The translations under genes were made by a program, and so were the position numbers. The notes beneath the pieces are model-generated. The model saw only the letters and a list, made by a program, of their open reading frames with translations, was not told the origin of the DNA and ran no database searches. A stretch of 64,000 nt of DNA from Salegentibacter echinorum (GTDB lineage Bacteria; Bacteroidota; Bacteroidia; Flavobacteriales; Flavobacteriaceae): NCBI RefSeq assembly GCF_900129445.1, contig NZ_FQVT01000004.1, positions 310,001-374,000 of the forward strand. Direction: 5' to 3'. Below are positions 1 through 8,348 of the stretch, in pieces (position 1 is the first letter of the stretch; each line of letters begins with the position of its first letter).

Positions 1-973
1 GATCAAACTGGCTAAAAAACATAAGGTAAAAACCATCATCGGCTCCTCGGGCACTATGGAAAATATTGGGGCGATGGTTGCTTCAAAAAATGAGATTACC
101 GCCAATAGAAGTCTGAATGAACTGGAATTTAGTGCTAAGGACTTTAAAAACCTGTACGAAGATTTTATTCAGCTGGATAAAAAACACCGACTTAAAGTAA
201 AGGCATTAGAAGAAAAACGGGTAGATATCATAAACCCGGGAATGGTATTATTAAAGTTCTTGGTCGATGAATTTAAAATTAAAAAAATTAGAATTTCTGA
301 AGAAGCGCTTCGGGAAGGGATGATCTTAAACTTTATAGAAACAGAAAAAGATCAGCTTAACTTAGACCTGGTTGCCAATTTTAAAGACCCGCGGCGTAGA
401 AGTATTTTTGAATTACTGCGAAAATGCGACTGGCTGGAAGCCCATTCTACCCACGTAGCTAATTTTGCCCTACAGCTCTTCGATGAATTTAAAGCTGAAT
501 TAAAGTTAAAAGAAGGTGATAGGGAACTGTTGGAGTATGCCAGCTTAATGCACGATATTGGGTATTATATTTCTTATAGAAAACACCACAAACACGCTTT
601 ATATTTAATCAAGAATTCAGATTTACTTGGTTTTAAAGAAGACGAAGTAGATTTAATGGCCAATGTAGCCAGGTATCACCGTAAATCGGCGCCCACCAAG
701 AAACATATTCCTTATAAAGAACTGAGTAAAAAGCTGCGAAAAAGGGTAAAAAAGCTTTCGGCACTACTAAGGGTTGCAGACGGCCTGGATCGCAGTCATT
801 ATCAAAATGTCCAAAAACTGGAGATTGAAAATAACAAAGAAAGTATAAGGCTTTTAATTACCACCCACAGCGCCCCCGAACTTGAGATCTGGGGATGCTT
901 GAGGAAAAGAGATTTGTTGCAAAAAGTAACCGGAAAAGAACTAAAAGTCTTTCAGGTAGTAGAAAAATCTTAA
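1..973 (+). CDS. ppx: Exopolyphosphatase / Ppx-GppA family, 5' end missing
   Basis: C-terminal part of a Ppx/GppA phosphatase, which removes terminal phosphates from polyphosphate or pppGpp. The frame is open from base 2, so the real start lies left of the window; the ATG at 56 is internal. Seen: the family's GSSGTMENIG glycine loop just before and across base 56, then an HD-type domain (HSTHVANFALQLFDEF, followed about 30 residues later by LMHDIGYY) typical of the C-terminal half of long Ppx proteins. About 323 residues are present against roughly 500 for full-length members, so the first actin-like ATPase subdomain is missing. It ends TAA at 973 and faces the symporter gene. Specificity for polyphosphate versus pppGpp cannot be read from this fragment. 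Confidence 0.9.
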   Translation, partial: IKLAKKHKVKTIIGSSGTMENIGAMVASKNEITANRSLNELEFSAKDFKNLYEDFIQLDKKHRLKVKALEEKRVDIINPGMVLLKFLVDEFKIKKIRISEEALREGMILNFIETEKDQLNLDLVANFKDPRRRSIFELLRKCDWLEAHSTHVANFALQLFDEFKAELKLKEGDRELLEYASLMHDIGYYISYRKHHKHALYLIKNSDLLGFKEDEVDLMANVARYHRKSAPTKKHIPYKELSKKLRKRVKKLSALLRVADGLDRSHYQNVQKLEIENNKESIRLLITTHSAPELEIWGCLRKRDLLQKVTGKELKVFQVVEKS

Positions 974-1087
974 CTCTGAATAATTTTAAAGTTTTTTCTA
1001 AGGTGTGTTTTAAGTCTAGTTTTATTCTTTATGTAGTTTTAGTCTTGATTCTATATTCTTGCAGCGAAAGCGATCTTGTTTCTTCGA

Positions 1088-2458
1088 TTAACCCAGGTAT
1101 TTCTTAAAATATCTTCTGGCTTCTTTCATCACTTTTGGCGCGAGAATCAATGTGGCAATCATTGTAGGGATAGCCATTAGGGCAAAAAAACCGTCAATGA
1201 GGTTAATCATTGCGCTCAAAGAAGTGGTCGCGCCCAATAAAATACTTACAATATAAAAGTAGTTATAATAATGTTTATTTTCGGCTCCCGCGAGGTAGGA
1301 GAGACATTTGGTACCGTAGTATGAAAAAGAAAACAGCGAAGAAATACTAAAAGCGGCAATACACAGCAATAGCAGGTAATCGCCCACGTAAGGAATAGAA
1401 TCCTCGAACGCGGCAGCGGTTAAACTCACCCCGTTAACATCTGTAGTTTGCCAAATCCCGGTAACCAGAATACAAAGCGCGGTTAAGGTACAAACCACCA
1501 GGGTATCTATGGCAGGTCCCAACATGGCTACCAGTCCTTCTCTAATTGGTTCTGAAGTTTTACTGGCGCCGTGTGCCATAGTCGCAGTTCCAATTCCGGC
1601 CTCGTTAGAGAAAGCTCCCCGGCGTACGCCAAGAATAATTAAGCCGCCCAGAACTCCGCCCAGCATAGGTTCGCCTTTATAATTTTCGGCCGCAAACGCA
1701 TCGGTAAAGATCATAGAGAAATACTGGGGCACTACATCAAAATTAACCACTAAAATAATTAATACTGAAATAAAGTAAAGCACCACCATTGCCGGTACTA
1801 ATCGGGAAACGGTTTGGCTAATCCGTTTTAATCCGCCTAAAATCACTACAGCCGTGAGTATCACCAGGATAATGCCAATGATAAGGTTTGTGGTAAATCC
1901 CGTAGGAACATTATTGGGCTCTAACAAAATAAAATTAATGGCCTGGGTAAGTTGGTTTACATTAAAAACGGGCAAGGCCCCAATTAAACCGGCGACACTA
2001 AAAAAGATGGCCATAAACTTCCATTTTTTTCCCAGTCCTTCTTCTATAAAATACATCACCCCGCCCTGAATGTTTCCCTGTGTATCTTTCCCCCGGTACA
2101 TCACGGCAAGGCTATTGGTGAAAAATTTGGTAGCCATTCCTACAATGGCGCTTATCCAAAGCCAAAAGATGGCACCGGGCCCGCCAAGGGCGATAGCTAC
2201 GGCTACGCCGGCAATGTTCCCCATACCCACGGTAGAGGAGAGGGCAGTAGAGAGCGCTTGAAAATGGTTTATTTCCCCGGGATCGTTCGGGTTATTGTAT
2301 TTCCCCCTTAGCAGGTCCAGCGAATGTCCCAGGTATCTAAACGGAAGAAATTTTGATAAAATAAGTAAGTAAAATCCGCCTCCTATGAGTAAAATTACCA
2401 AAGGAAGACCCCAAACCGCCGATGCGAATTGGGAGATAAGTTCGTCTAATGTATCCAT
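1088..2458 (-). CDS. Alanine/glycine:cation symporter (AGCS family)
   Basis: Inner-membrane sodium-coupled amino-acid (alanine or glycine) carrier. Seen: about ten hydrophobic segments and AGCS signatures such as STVGMGNIAGVAVAIALGGP near residue 75 and the GVRRGAFSNEAGIGTA stretch near residue 280. The length of 456 residues is normal. I start at ATG 2458 (MDTLDELI); a TTG nine bases further upstream would add three residues, and Bacteroidota ribosome-binding sites do not decide between them. The gene is convergent with the exopolyphosphatase. Its upstream side runs directly into the repeat array, so its promoter must lie between 2460 and about 2550. Exact substrate is inferred from the family. 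Confidence 0.9.
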   Translation of the reverse strand: MDTLDELISQFASAVWGLPLVILLIGGGFYLLILSKFLPFRYLGHSLDLLRGKYNNPNDPGEINHFQALSTALSSTVGMGNIAGVAVAIALGGPGAIFWLWISAIVGMATKFFTNSLAVMYRGKDTQGNIQGGVMYFIEEGLGKKWKFMAIFFSVAGLIGALPVFNVNQLTQAINFILLEPNNVPTGFTTNLIIGIILVILTAVVILGGLKRISQTVSRLVPAMVVLYFISVLIILVVNFDVVPQYFSMIFTDAFAAENYKGEPMLGGVLGGLIILGVRRGAFSNEAGIGTATMAHGASKTSEPIREGLVAMLGPAIDTLVVCTLTALCILVTGIWQTTDVNGVSLTAAAFEDSIPYVGDYLLLLCIAAFSISSLFSFSYYGTKCLSYLAGAENKHYYNYFYIVSILLGATTSLSAMINLIDGFFALMAIPTMIATLILAPKVMKEARRYFKKYLG

Positions 2459-2548
2459 AAACCACAATTACGCGGAAAATATATGAAAATATGCGGTAAT
2501 TTACACTCCGTAAGTCTGTCTTTATTTTTAACAGGAGCTTTTTTTAGA

Positions 2549-4247
2549 ATTCCCACGAAAGAAAAAATCTCTTCAATCAGGTTTATGAAAGATTCTTCGC
2601 TTCGCAAGCTGCGCTCTGAATGACAGGGGAGCTGTCGTTGTACCGCTTTGTCATTGAACCGCTTTGTCATTCCGAGACTTTTGTCATTCCGACGAAGGAG
2701 GAATCTCTTCACTCAGGCTTGTGGAAGATTCTTCGCTCCGCAGGCTGCGCTCTGAATGACAGGGTGCTGTTAAGGCTTTGTCATTCCGAGACTTTGTCAT
2801 TCCGACGAAGGAGGAATCTCTTCACTCAGGCTTGTGGAAGATTCTTCGTTCCGCAAGCTCCACTCTGAATGACAAGAGTGCTGTCGTTGTACCGTTTTGT
2901 CATTGTACGACTTTGTCATTCCGACGAAGGAGGAATCTCTTCAAGCCTCACTACTATGAATCAAATCTCATCATTTAAAAACCGCCATTCAGGATTGAAC
3001 GCTGATATCAGTTTATTTTTTTTCTTTCGTGACCAGCCTTTAATAATCTTTTCTTTCCGAATTGCTGTTTCCGCATTAAAAAAATGTTCGTGATAAATAA
3101 GAAAAAAGCATTTGTATTTTGTAGTAAAAGCTTTGGAGAAGGCTTCTGGATTTCTATGTTCAAACAAGCGTCTCTTTAAATTGTTAGTTACACCGGTATA
3201 TAAAACGGTTTTATACCTATTAGTTAAGATATAAACATAGTAATTATGGGTTCCCAGAGTTTTCATTGTTCTAATTTAAATAAAAATAAGAAACTGAGAA
3301 GCACGATGAAGATTCTTCGCTTCGCAAGCTGCGCTCTGAATGACAGGGTGCTGTTATTGTAAGGCTTTGTCATTCCGAGACTTTGTCATTCCGACGAAGG
3401 AGGAATCTCTTCACTCAGGCTTGTGGAAGATTCTTCGCTCCGCAAGCTGCGCTCTGAATGACAAGGGTACTGTCGTTGTACCGCTTTGTCATTGTAAGAC
3501 TTTGTCATTCCGACGAAGGAGGAATCTTTCACGTTAGGCTTATGGAAGATTCTTCGCTCCGCAAGCTCCACTCTGAATGACAGGGTGCTGCCGTTGTAAC
3601 ACTTGGTCATTCCGAGACTTTGTCATTCCAACGAAGGAGGAATCTTTTCAATCTGGCTTGTGGTAGGTTCTTCGCTCCGCAGGCTGCGCTAAGAATGACA
3701 AGCGTATTGTCATTTTAACGCTCTGTCATTCCGACGAAGAAGGAATCTCTTCACTCAGGCTTGTGGAAGATTCTTCGCTCCGCAAGCTGCGCTCTGAATG
3801 ACAGGGTGCTGTCGTTGTACCGCTTTGTCATTGTAAGGCTTTGTCATTCCGACGAAGGAGGAATCTTTCACGTTAGGCTTATGGAAGATTCTTCGCTCAG
3901 CAAGCTGCGCTCTGAATGACAAGGGTACTGTCATTGCAACGCTTTGTCATTCCGACGAAGGAAGAATCTCTTCAATCAGGCTTGTGGAAGATTCTTCGCT
4001 TCGCAAGCTGCGCTCTGAATGACAGGGGTACTGTCGTTGTACCGCTTTGTCATTGTAAGACTTTGTCATTCCGACGAAGGAGGAATCTTTTCAATCAGGC
4101 TTGTGGAAGATTCTTCGTTCCGCAAGCTCCACTCTGAATGACAAGCGTACTGTCATTGTAAGACTTTGTCATTCTGATTAAAAGAGGGATCTCACCAATC
4201 TGGCTTATTGAAGATTCTTCGTTCCGCAAGCTCTACTCTGAATGACA
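2549..4247 (+). repeat. Array of 12 imperfect inverted-repeat units, one holding a gene
   Basis: Twelve units, all in the same orientation, begin TGTCATTC and end GAATGACA. Full units are 80-81 bp. Unit spans: 2549-2625 (left end degraded), 2682-2761, 2795-2874, 2914-3345 (carries the GIY-YIG gene), 3384-3463, 3503-3582, 3621-3700, 3724-3803, 3842-3921, 3945-4024, 4064-4143, 4167-4247. The left arm (GACGAAGGAGGAATC) and right arm (GATTCTTCGCTCCGCAAGC) are imperfect complements around a loop such as ctcaggcttgtgg. Spacers are 23, 38-39 or 56 bp with one of 33, which fits a 23-bp core plus zero, one or two copies of a 16-bp block carrying TTTGTCATT. Apparent reading frames across it are repeat translations only. 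Confidence 0.95.
2961..3266 (-). CDS. GIY-YIG nuclease family protein inside a repeat unit
   Basis: Small single-domain GIY-YIG nuclease of 101 residues. Seen: YVYIL at 10-14 (GIY position), YTGVTNNLKRR at 23-33 (YIG plus the conserved arginine), the metal-binding glutamate in IRKEKIIKGW near residue 72, and a C-terminal NPEWRFL. The catalytic set looks complete, so the protein is probably active; the substrate is unknown. Members of this group are usually annotated as endonucleases by homology only. The gene occupies the loop of repeat unit four: the left arm ends at 2943 and the right arm resumes at about 3308, leaving only 17 and 41 bp of flank. Its final codons (gat gag att tga) resemble the gaagagatt of the neighbouring arm. 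Role in moving or copying the repeats is inference. Confidence 0.88.
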   Translation of the reverse strand: MKTLGTHNYYVYILTNRYKTVLYTGVTNNLKRRLFEHRNPEAFSKAFTTKYKCFFLIYHEHFFNAETAIRKEKIIKGWSRKKKNKLISAFNPEWRFLNDEI

Positions 4248-4292
4248 AAGTCTTATCTTTTATAAAACCAACCCGTTATTGTTTTCCGGAGC

Positions 4293-5882
4293 TTAAAATT
4301 CTGAAGTAAAATGGAATTTAATGGATGGATATTTATCGCGGGTCATTTGCAAAGAGAATTGCGAATCGGCGAGAAATACCAGCTGTCCTTTTTTGTCTTT
4401 GGCGAGAAATTTAGATTTTAATCTTTTAAAATCTTTAAACTCTTCGCTTTTTTCATCTTCAGCTTCAATCCAGGTCGCTTTGTGAACATTTAGGTTTTCG
4501 TAGGTACATTTGGCACCATATTCGTGTTCCAATCTATATTGAATTACCTCAAATTGTAGCGCACCCACGGTTCCAATAATTTTTCTGCCGTTAAGTTCTA
4601 ACGTGAAAAGCTGCGCAACCCCTTCATCCATCAACTGGTCTATTCCTTTTGCCAGTTGTTTAGATTTCATAGGATCGGCGTTGTTAATATACCTAAAATG
4701 TTCCGGGGAGAAACTTGGAATTCCGCGGTAATTTAAAGCTTCTCCTTCTGTGAGTGTATCTCCAATTTTAAAGTTTCCGGTATCGTGCAATCCTACAATA
4801 TCACCGGGATATGAAACATCTACAATCTCTTTCTTTTCAGCAAAAAATGCGTTGGGACTGGCAAACTTTAGTTTTTTATCGTTTCTCACGTGCAGGTAAG
4901 GCTTATTCCTTTCAAAAGTACCCGAAACAATTTTCACAAAAGCGAGTCGGTCTCGGTGCCGGGGATCCATATTGGCGTGAATCTTAAACACAAAACCTGT
5001 GAATTTATCCTCTTCAGGCTTAACGATGCGTTCTTCACTTTCTTTGGGACGCGGGGTAGGGGCGATGCTTATAAAACAATCTAACAACTCCCGAACTCCA
5101 AAATTATTTAAGGCCGAACCAAAAAACACCGGTTGCAGCTGTCCTCTTAGATAAGCGTCTTTGTCGAATTCAGGATAAACACCCTGCGCCAGCTCCAGTT
5201 CTTCCCTTAGCTCGTTGGCGGCCTCATCACCAATTAAATCGTCCAGCTCGCTAGAAGTAAGATCTGAAATTTCTATGGTGTCTTCAATATCTTTCCTGGG
5301 ATCACCGGTAAACAGGTTTACATTCTTTTCCCAAATATTATAAATTCCCTTAAAATCATAGCCCATCCCAATGGGGTAGCTCAAAGGGGTAACGGTAAGG
5401 TTTAATTTTTGTTCAATTTCATCAAGCAACTCAAAAGCATCTTTCCCTTCACGATCCATCTTATTAATAAAAACGATCATTGGGATATTTCGCATTCTAC
5501 AAACCTCCACGAGTTTTTCGGTTTGCTCTTCCACTCCCTTGGCAACGTCTATCACCACAATCACACTATCTACCGCGGTAAGGGTTCTAAAAGTATCTTC
5601 AGCAAAATCCTTATGCCCGGGAGTATCGAGAATGTTGATCTTTATATCCTTGTATTCAAAGCCTAAGACCGAAGTTGCTACAGATATCCCCCTTTGGCGT
5701 TCAATTTCCATAAAATCACTGGTTGCGCCTTTTTTAATTTTATTGGATTTTACCGCTCCCGCTTCCTGTATCGCGCCCCCAAATAGCAAAAGCTTTTCGG
5801 TGAGGGTGGTTTTACCGGCATCGGGGTGAGAAATAATCCCAAAAGTTCTTCTTCTGTTTAATTCTTTCTGAAAACTCTTCAT
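4293..5882 (-). CDS. prfC: Peptide chain release factor 3
   Basis: Translational GTPase that removes RF1/RF2 from the ribosome after peptide release. Seen: P-loop HPDAGKTT at 19-26, switch II DTPGH at 86-90, NKMD at 140-143, and the RF3-specific tail (domain III with [14 protein letters not shown] and the conserved end KFHFTSEF). At 529 residues it equals the length of the Escherichia coli protein. The start ATG at 5882 gives the family's usual [23 protein letters not shown]. It stands alone: the repeat array is downstream and a 340-bp gap upstream. The last repeat unit ends 46 bp beyond its stop codon, so transcripts probably run into that hairpin. Confidence 0.97.
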   Translation of the reverse strand: MKSFQKELNRRRTFGIISHPDAGKTTLTEKLLLFGGAIQEAGAVKSNKIKKGATSDFMEIERQRGISVATSVLGFEYKDIKINILDTPGHKDFAEDTFRTLTAVDSVIVVIDVAKGVEEQTEKLVEVCRMRNIPMIVFINKMDREGKDAFELLDEIEQKLNLTVTPLSYPIGMGYDFKGIYNIWEKNVNLFTGDPRKDIEDTIEISDLTSSELDDLIGDEAANELREELELAQGVYPEFDKDAYLRGQLQPVFFGSALNNFGVRELLDCFISIAPTPRPKESEERIVKPEEDKFTGFVFKIHANMDPRHRDRLAFVKIVSGTFERNKPYLHVRNDKKLKFASPNAFFAEKKEIVDVSYPGDIVGLHDTGNFKIGDTLTEGEALNYRGIPSFSPEHFRYINNADPMKSKQLAKGIDQLMDEGVAQLFTLELNGRKIIGTVGALQFEVIQYRLEHEYGAKCTYENLNVHKATWIEAEDEKSEEFKDFKRLKSKFLAKDKKGQLVFLADSQFSLQMTRDKYPSIKFHFTSEF

Positions 5883-6222
5883 CTATAAAATATATTGGTG
5901 CTACCTGTCTTTCTTTATGCTCGACAGGAAATTGACTTTTTATAGCCTATTTTGCAAAGGCAAAAGTAATATTAATTTAATGAAAATCACTGATTTTTAT
6001 AGCTGATGAATCTGGGGTAACTTCAAGAGAGTCGAAGAAAAAGTTTCTTTATCTCAATATTCTACTCACGGTCTGTTTTTTAGAATCCTGAAGGCATATT
6101 GAAGCGAACAAACTTTAGACGATTCATAAAATTACCGGGTTTGACAGCTAAAAAAGGCTTATGTTTATAAACACTTGCAAATGGCGTTAGCTATTTTGTA
6201 CATTTGAGTTTGAAATAAAAAA
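5883..6222. other. Intergenic gap between divergent prfC and idi
   Basis: 340 bp without a convincing gene. It should hold the promoters of both flanking genes. The only signal I can support is the idi promoter at 6175-6206. Confidence 0.6.
6175..6206 (+). promoter_or_regulatory. Bacteroidota-type promoter for idi
   Basis: TTG at 6175-6177, a 21-bp spacer, then TACATTTG at 6199-6206, matching the Bacteroidota -33/-7 consensus TTTG-N19-21-TAnnTTTG. It lies 17 bp before the idi ATG at 6223. Confidence 0.6.
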
Positions 6223-6741
6223 ATGGAAAAAGAAAAAGTAATTTTAGTTAACGAGAAGGACGAGCAAATTGGGTTAATGGAGAAGATAGAAGCCCACGAA
6301 AAAGCTCTGTTACACAGGGCGTTTTCGGTATTTGTCTTTAATAAAAAAAATGAATTGATGATCCAGCAACGGGCACTTTCTAAATATCATACGCCCGGCC
6401 TGTGGACCAATACCTGTTGTAGTCACCAAAGGGAAGGGGAGAGCAACATTGAAGCCGGGAAGCGAAGGCTTCAGGAAGAAATGGGGTTTAGCACCAATTT
6501 AAAAGAAGTGATGTCCTTTATTTATAAGGCACCTTTTAGCAATGGTCTCACCGAGCATGAGTACGATTATATCATGATTGGAAATTATGAAGACGATCCA
6601 AAACCCAATCCAGATGAGGTGGCCAACTGGAAATGGATGAGCCTGGAAGACATAAAAGCTGATATAGCGGTGAACCCACAGGAATATACCGAGTGGTTCA
6701 AGATAATTTTCGATAAGTATTATTCAAGTATTAAAAAATGA
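6223..6741 (+). CDS. idi: Isopentenyl-diphosphate delta-isomerase, type 1
   Basis: Nudix-fold isomerase that interconverts isopentenyl and dimethylallyl diphosphate for isoprenoid and menaquinone-chain synthesis. Seen: H31 in LLHRAFSVFVF, the WTNTCCSHQ motif at 61-69 with catalytic Cys66 and metal ligand His68, the Nudix-like EAGKRRLQEEMGF at 77-89, and the glutamates of EHEYDY. Length 172 is normal. The stop overlaps the ATG of the next gene by four bases (ATGA), so the two are translationally coupled. A good promoter lies just upstream. Confidence 0.95.
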   Translation: MEKEKVILVNEKDEQIGLMEKIEAHEKALLHRAFSVFVFNKKNELMIQQRALSKYHTPGLWTNTCCSHQREGESNIEAGKRRLQEEMGFSTNLKEVMSFIYKAPFSNGLTEHEYDYIMIGNYEDDPKPNPDEVANWKWMSLEDIKADIAVNPQEYTEWFKIIFDKYYSSIKK

Positions 6742-7148
6742 GATTAAGCGTAAATAGAAAAGCTCATTTTAATGCAGCACACCGCTTGTATCGCAAGGAC
6801 TGGAGTGACGAAAAAAACCGGGAGATTTTTGGGAAATGCAGCAATCCGCATTATCACGGGCACAATTACGAATTAATCGTTAAAGTAACCGGGAAAATTG
6901 ATCCTGAAACGGGTTTTGTGATGGATCTAAAAAGGTTAAAAAAACTTATTTACGAAGAAGTAGAGGTTCCTTTTGATCATAAAAACCTCAATAAAGAGGT
7001 AAAACCTTTTGACGAGCTTAATCCTACCGCCGAGAATATTGTTGTAGTTATTTGGAAAAAATTACGGAATAAACTGCGGTCTAATTTAGACCTGGAAGTA
7101 ACCCTGTATGAAACTCCAAGAAATTTTGTAACCTATAAAGGAGAATAA
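6738..7148 (+). CDS. 6-pyruvoyl-tetrahydropterin synthase / QueD family
   Basis: Zinc enzyme of the PTPS/QueD family, which converts 7,8-dihydroneopterin triphosphate to 6-carboxy- or 6-pyruvoyl-tetrahydropterin (queuosine or pterin pathways). Seen: zinc ligands H15, H40 and H42 (AAH and HYHGHNY), the catalytic cysteine in GKCSNP at 32-37, and the DHKNLN motif near residue 82. At 136 residues it fits PTPS-like members. It overlaps idi by four bases and is followed one base later by the peroxiredoxin, so the three form one transcript. No other queuosine gene is nearby, so I leave the symbol blank; QueD activity is the most common outcome in bacteria. Confidence 0.85.
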   Translation: MRLSVNRKAHFNAAHRLYRKDWSDEKNREIFGKCSNPHYHGHNYELIVKVTGKIDPETGFVMDLKRLKKLIYEEVEVPFDHKNLNKEVKPFDELNPTAENIVVVIWKKLRNKLRSNLDLEVTLYETPRNFVTYKGE

Positions 7149-7149
7149 A

Positions 7150-7605
7150 ATGGCACTTGAAATTGGGGATAAGCTACCGCGTTTAACTTTGAAAGATCAG
7201 GATGGAGAAAACTATCATTTTTCCAGGGTGGAAGATAAGGCTTTAGTGATTTTCTTTTACCCAAAAGATTTTACACCGGGTTGCACCAAACAAGCTTGTG
7301 GCTTTAGGGATAGCTATGAAGAATTTCAGGATTTGGGAGCCGAAGTGATAGGAATAAGTACAGATAACGAAAATTCCCATAAAAAATTTGCAACTAAGTT
7401 GAGGTTACCTTTTGTGTTGCTTGCCGATAAAGAAAAACGCGCTCGCGAAGCCTTTGGTGTAAAAGCGGGAATGCTGGGTTTGCTCCCCGGTAGGGAAACT
7501 TTTGTGTTTGATAGGGATAAAAAGTTAATTCATCGTTTTAATAATATGGGGGCTTCAAAGCATATTCCAGAGGCTTTAAATGCATTAAAAAAAGCAGCGA
7601 AATAA
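7150..7605 (+). CDS. bcp: Peroxiredoxin, BCP/PrxQ type
   Basis: Thiol peroxidase that reduces hydrogen peroxide and organic hydroperoxides in the cytoplasm, recycled by thioredoxin. Seen: peroxidatic Cys45 in FTPGCTKQAC and a resolving Cys50 five residues on, the arrangement of Escherichia coli Bcp; no signal peptide. The length of 151 residues is normal. It is the third gene of the idi cluster (start one base after the previous stop). Linkage to isoprenoid and pterin genes gives no functional hint beyond shared transcription. Confidence 0.95.
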   Translation: MALEIGDKLPRLTLKDQDGENYHFSRVEDKALVIFFYPKDFTPGCTKQACGFRDSYEEFQDLGAEVIGISTDNENSHKKFATKLRLPFVLLADKEKRAREAFGVKAGMLGLLPGRETFVFDRDKKLIHRFNNMGASKHIPEALNALKKAAK

Positions 7606-7669
7606 TTTTTAGACTTCCGTTATTTTATAAAAGAAAATAGTGTAATTTCGCAGCCGAAAATAAAGTGAT

Positions 7670-7933
7670 ATGGCAAGTAAGAGATTATTAAAAAGGGATG
7701 TGAATTATGTAATGGGAGACATTATTGATGCGGCATACATCCATCAAATGGCAAATCCTAAGGATGCTGAAAAGACTGAAGCTATTGTTGACGAAGCAAT
7801 TGCAAATTTTGATGAATTAATCACTAAGATTAATCAAAAAAATGTGGAAAATAAAAAGCAACATTTTAAATCGATACAAAAAGAGCTGGAAACTAAGGCA
7901 GAAGCTTTAGTGACTAAGGTTAACGCGCTCTAA
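7670..7933 (+). CDS. Small conserved hypothetical helical protein
   Basis: 87-residue soluble protein I cannot assign. Seen: no signal peptide or membrane segment, strongly helical charged composition, and a lysine/glutamate-rich C-terminal half (residues 50-85) with coiled-coil character. It starts at ATG 7670 after a 64-bp gap from the peroxiredoxin; TAATTTCG near 7639 is a possible -7 element, so it may have its own promoter. It ends five bases before tRNA-Thr, so the two may be cotranscribed. Similar short proteins beside tRNA-Thr occur in flavobacteria as far as I recall, but that is not checked here. Confidence 0.7.
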   Translation: MASKRLLKRDVNYVMGDIIDAAYIHQMANPKDAEKTEAIVDEAIANFDELITKINQKNVENKKQHFKSIQKELETKAEALVTKVNAL

Positions 7934-7938
7934 TAACC

Positions 7939-8012
7939 GCCGATGTAGCTCAGCTGGCTAGAGCAGCTGATTTGTAATCAGCAGGTCGTGGGTTCGAGTC
8001 CCTCCATCGGCT
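7939..8012 (+). tRNA. tRNA-Thr (anticodon TGT)
   Basis: Cloverleaf read directly: acceptor GCCGATG pairs with CATCGGC, D-arm GCTC..GAGC, anticodon stem GCTGA/TCAGC with loop TTTGTAA (anticodon TGT, reads ACA), T-arm with GGTTCGAGTCC. Discriminator T; no encoded CCA. The 3' end is duplicated downstream. Confidence 0.95.
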
Positions 8013-8138
8013 CTTAAAATATTGAAGAATTCAGGATTTTTTAAGGACTTTAGTTTTTTAAAATAAAGGGACGAGGGTTCGGGATATCCTGAGTCCCTCC
8101 ATTTTTCGGGATCGAAGGGAGTCCCTCCATCGGCTCTT
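7996..8138 (+). repeat. Direct repeat of the tRNA-Thr 3' end (att-like scar)
   Basis: GAGTCCCTCCATCGGCTCTT at 7996-8015, which is the T-arm and acceptor end of tRNA-Thr, recurs perfectly at 8119-8138. A shorter copy, GAGTCCCTCCA, sits at 8091-8101 behind a degenerate T-loop (GGGTTCG). The 103 bp between the 20-bp copies contain no gene. This resembles attL/attR left by a tRNA-targeting integrase after loss of the element. Confidence 0.75.
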
Positions 8139-8154
8139 TAAAGATACCGTGTTT

Positions 8155-8244
8155 CGTCATTGCGAGGCACGAAGCAATCTCCAACCTGTTGGAAATCAAT
8201 AAGCAGATTACTTCACTTCTCCCGGCTATCGGGACGTAATGACG
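8155..8244. repeat. REP-like inverted repeat CGTCATTGCGAGGCACGAAG
   Basis: Ends CGTCATTG and TAATGACG are complementary; the arms CACGAAGCAATCT and AGATTACTTC are imperfect complements. Half-copies of the same family are at 20291-20314 and 62702-62735. With the 7996-8138 repeats it fills the gene-free stretch 8013-8348. Confidence 0.75.
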
Positions 8245-8348
8245 TTGACATTTTATATTTTAGACAGCCTCTTTTTGTTGGGAATATTCCGGAATCTTCT
8301 GAGTGAATTACGCTGAATTTTACAAAGCGAAAGAAATTCAACTACAAT

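Noticed and set aside
895-1107. 70-residue plus-strand frame after the exopolyphosphatase
   Set aside because: It overlaps the true gene in another frame and runs through low-complexity T-rich DNA into the opposite gene.
2961-3266. GIY-YIG gene as part of a UvrC-type repair gene
   Set aside because: At 101 residues it lacks the UvrB-binding, RNase H-like and HhH domains; it is a complete single-domain protein.
2446-4137. Seven small reading frames on both strands across the repeat array (for example 2620-2868 and 3386-3610)
   Set aside because: They translate the repeat itself (peptides like IPTKEES and RNDK recurring in each) and cross unit boundaries; none has a family match or independent start signal.
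2549-4247. CRISPR array
   Set aside because: The regular spacing looks array-like, but the repeated units are 80 bp and internally inverted, the spacers are copies of one another, and no cas gene is present.
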